The notes under the pieces are model-generated. The model did not search any database. It was not told where the DNA came from and saw only the letters and a list, made by a program, of their open reading frames with translations. Below, piece after piece: positions 1 through 13,400 of a stretch of 64,000 nucleotides of DNA. Each line of letters begins with the position of its first letter. Within the stretch, counting starts at the first letter, position 1. This stretch comes from Adineta vaga (lineage: Eukaryota > Rotifera): the NCBI GenBank assembly GCA_021613535.1, contig CP075494.1:13578001-13642000 (forward strand), in the 5' to 3' direction. The position numbers and the translations under genes are program-made.

Positions 1-1479
1 ACCCAAAGTGGAAGCAGCTAAGCCAGCTAATGAACAATCATGTGTTATTGGTCAAGATACTCAGATCACATGGAAATTTAGTGGTGTTGAGAAACCACAA
101 GTAACATGGCTCTTCAAAGGACAACCACTTACAACTAATGAACGATATCAAATCACCGAAGGTGAAGATGGAACATCGACACTAGCCATCAAGAGTGCTG
201 AACTCACTGACAAAGGTGTTTACACTGCGAAAGCAACAAACGCAGTGGGTGAAGCAGAAGCAAAAACAACACTCAACATTGCTGGTATCAAACCAGTGAT
301 CACGAATGATCTCGAAGGTACATTACAAGCAACGAAAGGTGAATCAATGACAATCAAACTACAAGTGACAGGTACACCTCGACCTGATGTCATTTGGTGT
401 CGAGGAAATGATGATCTTGTACCAAGTGATCGTATTCAAGTAGTAGCACCAGCAAGTGAAGGTGATGACACATACACACTGACAATTCTGAATGTTCAAC
501 CAGAAGATCAAGGTGATTATTCAGCTAAAATAAATAATGTTGGTGGATCACTCAAAACAAAGAAATGCAAAGTGACCGTTACAAGTAAGTTATCGAACCT
601 TTCATATGCTTTTTCTAGTCTTACTTTTAATAGAATTACCCGTCTTTGTGAGCAAACCAACAGCTCAAGAAGTCAAACAAGGTGAAACAGCGGTGTTCCA
701 AACAAAGATCGATGGATATCCCACACCTAAAGTCACATGGCTTCTCAATGGCAAACTATTGACAGCGAAAGAAGGCGCGCAAGTCGAACTCAATGCTGCA
801 ACTGGTGATGCCAAACTATCAATTCCTAAAGTTGATCTACAACAACATTCAGGCACAGTTACATGTCGACTCGAGAATCCACATGGGACTCAGGAAGAAA
901 CTGCACGACTCGATATTCTTGCTGCACCACTCATCACCACTCAACTGCCGAAACAAGAAGAAACAGTGAGTGGCAAAGATGTGACACTTCGAGTCGTTGT
1001 TCGAGGTTCACCACGACCTGAAGCACAATGGTTCTACAATGACACACCGGTACCTGCAGAGAATACCACATTTGATGAAGAAAAGAGCGAATATCAACTC
1101 ACAATAAAACAAGCCACAGTTGCTACAAGTGATGGAACATATCGTGTTGTGTTGAAGAATGATCTTGGAGAGAGTGAATCAACACCATGTGTATTGACAG
1201 TACTGGAACCAGTGAAGGTAACAAAGACAGCACCAGCGAGTGATGTTGTCGACTTGAAAGTGGGTGAAGCATTTGAATTATCGTTTGATGTTGACGGTAA
1301 AGAAGCACCAAAAGTACAATTGACCAAGGATGGCAAGGAAGTGAAGTTCAGTAGTGTTGAAGGTGTGAAACATGTATATTCGATTGGTGAAGTAAAACCG
1401 GAACATCAAGGCGTATACAAGTTGACAGCAAAGAACAAAACATCAACAGAAGAAAATATTGTAACATTGAAAGTGACAG
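1..1479 (+). repeat. Super-repeat unit U0 (partial): exons c and d, five Ig domains
   Basis: Exon c (<1-584) encodes two Ig domains and exon d (634-1479, 846 nt) three. The window starts four bases into what would be a 588-nt exon c. The intervening intron, 585-633, is 49 nt and resembles those in units U4 and U6 rather than U1-U3. The final domain ends in a slightly different strand (ENIVTLKVTG) from the other units. Confidence 0.9.
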
Positions 1480-4400
1480 GTATGTCATTTTGATTATTAA
1501 CTAAAACTCGTACCCAAGTTTCGATGCGTTGCTGCGTGAGGTATCTTCTTCATACTCCATATGATATTCGTAGATACTATAATCTTTGCATTTCCGATTT
1601 GTAAATAGCAACAATGCTATACGAGAAACATACCAATCATACCGAACTATAACGTCATTCAGTACCATAATCCATTATGTATGTGAATATAAATGAAAAG
1701 CTAGCTTGTTCATAAGATATGGCCTGCAGAGATAGTCGGAAGTTTTCCATGAAACTTAAAATATGTATATTTCTTACGATTATTCATACATATTTTAGCC
1801 CCACTAAATATTACACAATCATTAACTGATACGAATGTTCTTCTTGGACAAAATGCAACTCTATCAATCATCTGTGATGCTTTTCCAGCACCAAAAGTAA
1901 CCTGGTAAGTTATCTATAGAGCCCCCCAAAGAGGTCCAACGTCTATGATCATTATTTTTTCCAAAGGTTTTCGAATGACACCGAATTGAAAACATCCGCA
2001 AAACATAAGATTGAAGTCAAACAGAATGTCTTCTCACTCACTATCAACAAAGCAGACCATCCCGACGTTGGCACATATCGTGTTCACGTTGATAATGGTA
2101 TTGATCAAACTGATCAAACGGCGAAACTCAACGTCGGAGGTAATACTCTTCCTCTTCACAATCAAAAACAATGCCTATGCATATATTTATTCTCATTTCT
2201 AGTCAAACCAAAAGTGGAAGCAGCGAAGCCAGCCAACGAACAATCATGTGTCATTGGTCAAGATACACAAATCGCATGGCGATTCAGTGGTATTGAGAAA
2301 CCACAGGTGACATGGCTCTTCAATGGACAACCTCTTACAACTAATGAACGACATCAAATCACCGAAGGTGAAGATGGAACATCGACACTAGTCATCAAGA
2401 GTGCTGAACTTACTGACAAAGGTGTTTACACTGCAAAAGCAACAAATGCAGTGGGTGAAGCAGAAGCAAAAACAACACTCAACATTGCTGGTATCAAACC
2501 AGTGATCACGAATGATCTCGAAGGTACATTACAAGCAACGAAAGGTGAATCAATGACAATCAAACTACAAGTGACAGGTACACCTCGACCTGATGTCATT
2601 TGGTGTCGAGGAAATGATGATCTTGTACCAAGTGATCGTATTCAAGTAGTAGCACCAACAAGTGAAGGTGATGACACATACACATTGACAATTCTGAATG
2701 TTCAACCGGAAGATCAAGGTGATTATTCAGCTAAGATCAGTAATGTTGGTGGATCACTCAAATCGAAGAAATGCAAAGTCACTGTCATGAGTAAGTTTAT
2801 ATTCAGTTTTATGGCCCTCTGTTTTAAGTCACTGTATATTTCTCTAGAATCACCCGTCTTCGTGAACAAACCAATCTCGCAAGAAGTGAAACAAGGTGAA
2901 ACAGCAGTATTCGAAACACAGATCGATGGATATCCCACACCTAAAGTCACATGGCTTCTCAATGGCAAACCATTGACAGCGAAAGAAGGCGCACAAGTCG
3001 AACTCAATGCTGCAACTGGTGATGCCAAACTATCAATTCCTAAAGTTGATCTACAACAACATTCAGGCACAGTTACATGTCGACTCGAGAATCCACATGG
3101 GACTCAAGAAGAAACTGCACGACTCGATATTCTTGCTGCACCACTCATCACCACTCAACTACCGAAACAAGAAGAAACAGTGAGTGGCAAAGATGTGACA
3201 CTTCGAGTCGTTGTTCGAGGTTCTCCACGACCTGAAGCACAATGGTTCTTCAATGACACACCGGTACCTGCAGAGAATACCACATTTGATGAAGAAAAGA
3301 GCGAATATCAACTCACAATAAAACAAGCCACAGTTGCTACAAATGAAGGAACATATCGTGTTGTGTTGAAGAATGATCTTGGAGAAAGTGAATCAACACC
3401 ATGTGTATTGACAGTACTGGAACCAGTGAAGGTAACAAAGACAGCACCAGCAAGTGATGTTGTCGACTTGAAAGTGGGTGAAGCATTTGAATTATCGTTT
3501 GATGTTGATGGTAAAGAAGCACCAAAAGTACAATTGACCAAGGATGGCAAGGAAGTGAAGTTCAGTAGTGTTGAAGGTGTGAAACATGTGTATTCGATTG
3601 GTGAAGTAAAACCAGAACATCAAGGTGTATACAAATTGACAGCGAAGAATAAAACATCAACTGAAGAGATGACTGTGACACTCAATGTGACAGGTAGTGT
3701 TTCATAATAACGATTAGTGTCCTATCTATTCGAAGAAGTAGATGAATTTCGTAATCCTATTGTTGTGATCATGCGAAAATTAGAATGAAATGAGTAGAAA
3801 ATGTCTTATAAGGTTGGGAAGTTAAGATGAGCTTATGGGGGAGAAATGATTCACTGAAAAATCAATATTTTTCTATCACATAAAAATAAAAATGTGGATC
3901 TATCATAGCGTCTTTAGATTCGATAGTTTCAGTTAAAGCAACCATTACTTGAGAGAAGTTATAGTTTGAGAACAAGCGATTATAACTATTGATAACTACA
4001 TAGATCTTACCCTAGGAAATTCAATAACACGTTTCTATAAATCGAGAGAACTTGTTAACTTCATAAAATTGTCCCATCTGCAAGGATCAATCGATCTATC
4101 ACATCACATCGTATATACTATGCAGACAATATTTTATATTCTATATGCGATTGCCAGAAATTTCTAATTCCCTCTCACTTAAGTACTAAAAGGTGATTCC
4201 TTACAGTCAGTATATATTTTAATGCTTTCCTTATAGCACCTCTCAATATCACACAATCACTAAGTGATACGAATGTTCTTCTTGGACAAAATGCAACTCT
4301 ATCAATAACGTGCGACGCATTTCCTGCACCAAAAGTAACTTGGTAAGTATTTTCTCACAATACATGCAACAAACTTCGAGTAACCAACATTTCTTTTCTC

Positions 4401-7400
4401 AAAAGGTTTTCGAATGACACCGAATTGAAAACATCCGCAAAACATAAGATTGAAGTCAAACAGAATGTCTTCTCACTCACTATCAACAAAGCAGACCATC
4501 CCGACGTTGGCACATATCGTGTTCACGTTGATAATGGTATTGATCAAACTGATCAAACGGCGAAACTCAACGTCGGAGGTAATACTCTTCCTCTTCACAA
4601 TCAAAAACAATGCCTATGCATATATTTATTCTCATTTCTAGTCAAACCAAAAGTGGAAGCAGCGAAGCCAGCTAACGAACAATCATGTGTCATTGGTCAA
4701 GATACACAAATCGCATGGCGATTCAGTGGTATTGAGAAACCACAGGTGACATGGCTCTTCAATGGACAACCTCTTACAACTAATGAACGACATCAAATCA
4801 CCGAAGGTGAAGATGGAACATCGACACTAGTCATCAAGAGTGCTGAACTTACTGACAAAGGTGTTTACACTGCAAAAGCAACAAATGCAGTGGGTGAAGC
4901 AGAAGCAAAAACAACACTCAACATTGCTGGTATCAAACCAGTGATCACGAATGATCTCGAAGGTACATTACAAGCAACGAAAGGTGAATCAATGACAATC
5001 AAACTACAAGTGACAGGTACACCTCGACCTGATGTCATTTGGTGTCGAGGAAATGATGATCTTGTACCAAGTGATCGTATTCAAGTAGTAGCACCAACAA
5101 GTGAAGGTGATGACACATACACATTGACAATTCTGAATGTTCAACCGGAAGATCAAGGTGATTATTCAGCTAAGATCAGTAATGTTGGTGGATCACTCAA
5201 ATCGAAGAAATGCAAAGTCACTGTCATGAGTAAGTTTATATTCAGTTTTATGGCCCTCTGTTTTAAGTCACTGTATATTTCTCTAGAATCACCCGTCTTC
5301 GTGAACAAACCAATCTCGCAAGAAGTGAAACAAGGTGAAACAGCAGTATTCGAAACACAGATCGATGGATATCCCACACCTAAAGTCACATGGCTTCTCA
5401 ATGGCAAACCATTGACAGCGAAAGAAGGCGCACAAGTCGAACTCAATGCTGCAACTGGTGATGCCAAACTATCAATTCCTAAAGTTGATCTACAACAACA
5501 TTCAGGCACAGTTACATGTCGACTCGAGAATCCACATGGGACTCAAGAAGAAACTGCACGACTCGATATTCTTGCTGCACCACTCATCACCACTCAACTA
5601 CCGAAACAAGAAGAAACAGTGAGTGGCAAAGATGTGACACTTCGAGTCGTTGTTCGAGGTTCTCCACGACCTGAAGCACAATGGTTCTTCAATGACACAC
5701 CGGTACCTGCAGAGAATACCACATTTGATGAAGAAAAGAGCGAATATCAACTCACAATAAAACAAGCCACAGTTGCTACAAATGAAGGAACATATCGTGT
5801 TGTGTTGAAGAATGATCTTGGAGAAAGTGAATCAACACCATGTGTATTGACAGTACTGGAACCAGTGAAGGTAACAAAGACAGCACCAGCAAGTGATGTT
5901 GTCGACTTGAAAGTGGGTGAAGCATTTGAATTATCGTTTGATGTTGATGGTAAAGAAGCACCAAAAGTACAATTGACCAAGGATGGCAAGGAAGTGAAGT
6001 TCAGTAGTGTTGAAGGTGTGAAACATGTGTATTCGATTGGTGAAGTAAAACCAGAACATCAAGGTGTATACAAATTGACAGCGAAGAATAAAACATCAAC
6101 TGAAGAGATGACTGTGACACTCAATGTTACAGGTAATGTTTCATAATAACGATTAGTGTCCTATCTATTCGAAGAAGTAGATGAAGTTCTCAATCATATT
6201 GTTTCGGTCATAATAAAGTTGGATAGAAATCAGTGGAAAGTGTCTTATCACATTCCTAAGCTAATATTATCTTATGGAGAAGGAATCATACACTGAAAAA
6301 TCAAATTTTTTCTACCAAAAAAAAATGCATATACGGATGTATCCTAGGATCTTTAGAATCGATGGTTTCAGTTAAAGCCACGATTACTTGAAATCAGTTA
6401 CAGTGCAAAAACGGATGGATTATCTTTCATACCATCCTCGACGAACATCTGGTAGCGTGACTGAATGTTTGGAATGAAAACTTCTTTTTGATGATTTTTC
6501 GAAGGAGTCCGTAAAAGAAACTTTTTGACAGATTTATGACTGGTGTTCGAAAATACTTTTTGGATAGATGATCTTAACAAAGAAAGTTCGAAAACTCTTC
6601 AGATTAACTTAGAGCTCAGAATCTAATATATCTTGCTGTGTTATTGATACAGTCCTTTAGATCCTAAGGAGCGGTATCCCATGAAGTTTATATAGATGAA
6701 TTTACAATGGCAGGAAGTTCGTGAAAAAATGTGTCGCGAGATCGTCAAGAACAAAATGACTTTTCTTTCGTTTTTGTTTTATCGACAATGGTGCAGAGTA
6801 AAACCACTGTAACTAAATATCTCTCTTTAATGTACACCACCAGGATTCTTCTAACAAGTTTTGCTTGTTTTATTGCATATTCCCTGAGCACATTTTATGG
6901 AACCAACCGTCTGTATCGATTTCAACAATTTGAAAAATTGAAAGAAAACGATAATTAGAATAATTTATAACGATATATCAGAAGACAAATATCATGATTG
7001 AGGAATTTGATCAATTCGAATAGCATATATGACGAAAATGAAGACGAAAGTTACAAAGGAGAGAGAGATAGAGAGAATTAAGAGATGCAAAAGAAAAGAG
7101 CCATCATTTTACGTTCTTAAATAGACGACCATATTGGTCAACAAAATACTGAATCTCAAAATGATCTCACATCAGAACAAAAGATAAATATAATAAGAGG
7201 AGGGGAACGTGCTTTTTTCGATAGAGAATTAAAAATAACTTCGTATTTCCCTGAGTTTCATGTGAAATATTCTTAAACAAAAACAAGAATATGTTACTGA
7301 TTATGAATGGCACTACAATAAAAACTAAAACAAATAAAACAATTTCTCAACCAAAGCTATTTCAGAGTTTTAAAACCTACATAAAAAGGAAAGGTATAGA

Positions 7401-10400
7401 TGGGTATGGATAGAGTAGCTGATATCTTGCTAATGAATGTTCTCCCTTTGTCCTCGACCTTCATCGACTCCTATATCCTGGCCTCTAATTATAATTTTCA
7501 TTTGATCCTTAACGAATGATAGTAAATTATGCTTACGCTCTTCTGAACATATCCCATCAGGAACATCCTGTTTATTTAGTTCGATTTTGTAAATCCGACA
7601 TCTCTGAAGAAAAGTTTCAATATTTTTTTCTCCAGGAATTCGTAACAGACATCTGTTACGGGAGTTCCGAATGACGAGGTGCTACGAAACGTAATTTTCC
7701 CGTAAAAACGAGCAAATCTAAATATTGATCAATAACAAGTTTCTGTAAATCAAGAGAACTTGTTAACTTCATAAAATTGTCCCATCTGCAAGGATCAATC
7801 GATCTATCACATCACATCGTATATACTATGCAGACAATATTTTATATTCTATATGCGATTGCCAGAAATTTCTAATTCCCTCTCACTTAAGTACTAAAAG
7901 GTGATTCCTTACAGTCAGTATATATTTTAATGCTTTCCTTATAGCACCTCTCAATATCACACAATCACTAAGTGATACGAATGTTCTTCTTGGACAAAAT
8001 GCAACTCTATCAATAACGTGCGACGCATTTCCTGCACCAAAAGTAACTTGGTAAGTATTTTCTCACAATACATGCAACAAACTTCGAGTAACCAACATTT
8101 CTTTTCTCAAAAGGTTTTCGAATGACACCGAATTGAAAACATCCGCAAAACATAAGATTGAAGTCAAACAGAATGTCTTCTCACTCACTATCAACAAAGC
8201 AGACCATCCCGACGTTGGCACATATCGTGTTCACGTTGATAATGGTATTGATCAAACTGATCAAACGGCGAAACTCAACGTCGGAGGTAATACTCTTCCT
8301 CTTCACAATCAAAAACAATGCCTATGCATATATTTATTCTCATTTCTAGTCAAACCAAAAGTGGAAGCAGCGAAGCCAGCTAACGAACAATCATGTGTCA
8401 TTGGTCAAGATACACAAATCGCATGGCGATTCAGTGGTATTGAGAAACCACAGGTGACATGGCTCTTCAATGGACAACCTCTTACAACTAATGAACGACA
8501 TCAAATCACCGAAGGTGAAGATGGAACATCGACACTAGTCATCAAGAGTGCTGAACTTACTGACAAAGGTGTTTACACTGCAAAAGCAACAAATGCAGTG
8601 GGTGAAGCAGAAGCAAAAACAACACTCAACATTGCTGGTATCAAACCAGTGATCACGAATGATCTCGAAGGTACATTACAAGCAACGAAAGGTGAATCAA
8701 TGACAATCAAACTACAAGTGACAGGTACACCTCGACCTGATGTCATTTGGTGTCGAGGAAATGATGATCTTGTACCAAGTGATCGTATTCAAGTAGTAGC
8801 ACCAACAAGTGAAGGTGATGACACATACACATTGACAATTCTGAATGTTCAACCAGAAGATCAAGGTGATTATTCAGCTAAAATAAATAATGTTGGTGGA
8901 TCACTCAAATCGAAGAAATGCAAAGTCACTGTCATGAGTAAGTTTATATTCAGTTTTATGGCCCTCTGTTTTAAGTCACTGTATATTTCTCTAGAATCAC
9001 CCGTCTTCGTGAACAAACCAATCTCGCAAGAAGTGAAACAAGGTGAAACAGCGGTATTCGAAACACAGATCGATGGATATCCCACACCTAAAGTCACATG
9101 GCTTCTCAATGGCAAACCATTGACAGCGAAAGAAGGCGCACAAGTCGAACTCAATGCTGCAACTGGTGATGCCAAACTATCAATTCCTAAAGTTGATCTA
9201 CAACAACATTCAGGCACAGTTACATGTCGACTCGAGAATCCACATGGAACTCAGGAAGAAACTGCACGACTCGATATTCTTGCTGCACCACTCATCACCA
9301 CTCAACTACCGAAACAAGAAGAAACAGTGAGTGGCAAAGATGTGACACTTCGAGTCGTTGTTCGAGGTTCACCACGACCTGAAGCACAATGGTTCTACAA
9401 TGACACACCGGTACCTGCAGAGAACACTGCATATGACGAAGAAAAGAGTGAATATCAGTTGTTGATCAAAGAAGCAACTGTTGCTGCAAATGAAGGAACA
9501 TATCGTGTTGTGTTGAAGAATGATCTTGGAGAGAGTGAATCAACACCATGTGTATTGACAGTACTGGAACCAGTGAAAGTGACAAAGACAGCACCAGCGA
9601 GTGATGTTGTCGACTTGAAAGTGGGTGAAGCATTTGAATTATCGTTTGATGTTGATGGTAAAGAAGCACCAAAAGTACAATTGACCAAGGATGGCAAGGA
9701 AGTGAAGTTCACCAATGTTGAAGGTGTAAAACATGTATACTCAGTTGGTGAAGTAAAACCGGAACATCAAGGTGTATACAAGTTGACAGCGAAGAACAAA
9801 ACTTCAACAGAAGAAATAACTGTTACAGTCAATATTACAGGTATGTGAATATCATAAGATAATTGTGTATTTCGTACCGTAGTCGTTCTCTTTGGGTCGA
9901 AATAAATACCTGGATAATAGGCATTTTCAGTCGCATAAGTATAAATTTGAAATTTGGCATACAGTCGTGTAATCAGTTTAAACTAATTAATGAATATTTT
10001 TGTCTCTACTCAATCACTTCTTTGATATCTTGAATTAGCTATACAGTCATACGGGAGGTGTTCATAATCTCGATGTACCGTGGTTTTGTTTACGATTTAA
10101 TTTTTAGTTTTGATATTGATGATATTTTGTATTTTGTACTTTGGTCGAATTCTCTATCATCATGATTTCTCCAACAGTACATAGCTTCGGAAGTTATTGG
10201 AACAAGGATGAATACGAACAAAGATTCAATACATTAGATCCGATCTAGCGTCGACAAATTTATAAATTGCGTAATTCCCGCTAACTTTAGTAGCGAGTTG
10301 ATAATTCACATTTTTTGACTATTTAAAAGACTATCAAATACGTAAGATAACATTTGTGCTGTATCGTGATATGATACTACAACTTTTATTTCGCAGAAGC

Positions 10401-13400
10401 AGACGTATTAAGTGATGGTAGCTTCAACATTCTTACTTATAGCAGACCGAAATAAGAATTGCTTTTTAGAAACCACAATACGACGAAACATTTCGACTAG
10501 CGACGTGCGTTCTTCAAATGAAACGTTATAACTTGATATGGGTATCTTGCTAACAAGTAATCATTCATAATGATTACGCATCGTATCCGATTCTGCTAGA
10601 TTCGTCACATCACACTAATATCAAAACATCAATTGATATATAGTGTTCGATACAGTATTAAAAGAGATTTTATCTTTGAGAAAGTTCAAACGATGTCTAT
10701 TTTCCAGTTCAATTCGTATTATTTTTCAACATTAGATTCCATAATATATCTCTTACTTTCTTTCTTAGCTCCATTAAATATTGTACAATCACTGACTGAT
10801 ACAACTGTCCTACTTGGTCAGAGCGGAATACTACAGATAACTTGCGATGCCTTTCCAGCACCGAAAGTTACCTGGTAAGATACATCGACTTATTCCATAC
10901 CATATAACTTTTTCATCATTTATACGTTTAAGGCTTTTTAACGACACCGAATTGAAAACATCAGCAAAACATAAGATTGAAGTCAAACAGAATGTCTTCT
11001 CACTCACTATCAACAAAGCAGACCATCCCGACGTTGGCACATATCGTGTTCACGTTGATAATGGTATTGATCAAACTGATCAAACGGCGAAACTCAACGT
11101 CGGAGGTAATACTCTTCCTCTTCACAATCAAAAACAATGCCTATGCATATATGTATTCTCATTTCTAGTCAAACCAAAAGTAGAAGCAGCTAAGCCAGCT
11201 AATGAACAATCATGTGTCATTGGTCAAGATACACAAATCGCATGGCGATTCAGTGGTATTGAGAAACCACAGGTGACATGGCTCTTCAATGGACAACCTC
11301 TTACAACTAATGAACGACATCAAATCACCGAAGGTGAAGATGGAACATCGACACTAGCTATCAAGAGTGCTGAACTCACTGACAAAGGTGTTTACACTGC
11401 GAAAGCAACAAATGCAGTGGGTGAAGCAGAAGCAAAAACAACACTCAACATTGCTGGTATCAAACCAGTGATCACGAATGATCTCGAAGGTGCTTTACAA
11501 GCAACGAAAGGTGAATCAATGACAATCAAACTACAAGTGACAGGTACACCTCGACCTGATGTCATTTGGTGTCGAGGAAATGATGATCTTGTACCAAGTG
11601 ATCGTATTCAAGTAGTAGCACCAACAAGTGAAGGTGATGACACATACACATTGACAATTCTAAATGTTCAACCAGAAGATCAAGGTGATTATTCAGCTAA
11701 GATCAGTAATGTTGGTGGATCACTCAAATCGAAGAAATGCAAAGTCACTGTCATGAGTAAGTTGTTGAAACCTCCATATGCTGTTTCTAGTTTTAATTCT
11801 AATAGAATCGCCTGTTTTCATTACGAAACCAACGACACAAGAAGTGAAACAAGGTGAAACAGCGGTATTCGAAATAAAGATCGATGGATATCCTACACCT
11901 AAAGTCACATGGCTTCTCAATGGCAAACCATTGACAGCGAAAGAAGGCGCACAAGTGGAACTTAATGCTGCAACTGGTGATGCCAAACTATCAATTCCTA
12001 AAGTTGATCTACAACAACATTCAGGCACAGTTACATGTCGACTCGAGAATCCACATGGAAGTCAGGAAGAAACTGCACGACTCGATATTCTCGCTGCACC
12101 ACTCATCACCACTCAACTACCGAAACAAGAAGAAACAGTGAGTGGCAAAGATGTGACACTTCGAGTCGTTGTTCGAGGTTCACCACGACCTGAAGCACAA
12201 TGGTTCTTCAATGACACACCATTTGCTGCGGAGAACACTGCATATGACGAAGAAAAGAGTGAATATCAGTTGTTGATCAAAGAAGCAACTGTTGCTGCAA
12301 ATGAAGGAACATATCGTGTTGTGTTGAAGAATGATCTTGGAGAGAGTGAATCAACACCATGTGTATTGACAGTACTGGAACCAGTGAAAGTAACAAAGAC
12401 AGCACCAGCGAGTGATGTTGTCGACCTGAAAGTGGGTGAAGCATTTGAATTATCGTTTGATGTTGATGGTAAAGAGGCACCAAAAGTACAATTGACCAAG
12501 GATGGCAAGGAAGTGAAGTTCAGTAGTGTTGAAGGTGTGAAACATGTTTATTCGATTGGTGAAGTAAAACCGGAACATCAAGGTGTATACAAGTTGACAG
12601 CGAAGAACAAAACTTCAACAGAAGAAATAACTGTTACACTCAATGTTACAGGTAAATTAGGATGCGTTTCTATTACATAATTTTTATTTAAACCGAAGTG
12701 AAACGAGCTATAATTAGTTTATTACTGCAAAGTATTAATGACGATATTACTTGATATTGTTGTTGATTAGATGATGTTCGTTTTCATTGTGAACTAGATA
12801 TCGGTCAGAGCGAAGATCATTAGTAGAACGAACTAAGTACTGATTCTTGTTTCATTAGATAGATAGTTTAGATTCGTTTATAATTACGACAATGGTTAAT
12901 TCTATAATATGCTCTCGGACAAACGTTAATCGTGATCTAAACGAAAAAGATGACACAATAATAACTATGGTAATTTACTTCCTCTGTGACCATCGAATGA
13001 TATTCATGTTTCGAACGGTTAAATGGAATTTCGATAGCGCTGAAATACTTGGATAGTTGTCAAAACTCGTAAAGAATTTGGATAGTTATTTATTTAAAAA
13101 ATACAATAGAAATCCATAGAACTATATCAGCTGGATTCTGATTGATGCAATATGCAGTAATATGTATGCTGTCTCATTGCTAGTTGTTTTCAAAGTAGAT
13201 ATTTTTTTCGTATTCGAAATGATGTATGTGGTGCATCCAAACCGCAATACTCTGCGATATTTTATATAGTCTTCCTCTTTATTCTAACATTTAAGCATAT
13301 TTAGAAAACTTCGAATATACTTGTTAATGTACGGTAGGGATGTGACTGTGAGTGAAGGTGCAGATACTATAAATATTCACACCCTCCATTTGACAGAACC

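Noticed and set aside
2011-2202. Out-of-frame 63-codon plus-strand ORF, repeated in units U1-U4
   Set aside because: It overlaps exon b in another frame and runs through the b/c intron. Repeat identity alone explains its conservation.
2723-3070. Antisense ORF (115 codons), recurring at 5162, 8870, 11720 and 16973
   Set aside because: It recurs at the same place in each unit, is an antisense shadow of exons c and d, and crosses their introns. Its recurrence reflects the repeat, not a gene.
6398-6580. 60-codon minus-strand ORF in the same intron
   Set aside because: Short, with no recognisable motif. It was considered as a transposon remnant, but there is no terminal repeat or family signature.
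6731-6958. 75-codon ORF in the U2/U3 intron
   Set aside because: No domain, no splice context and no codon pattern like the neighbours. It lies in intronic extra sequence; I cannot support it as a gene.
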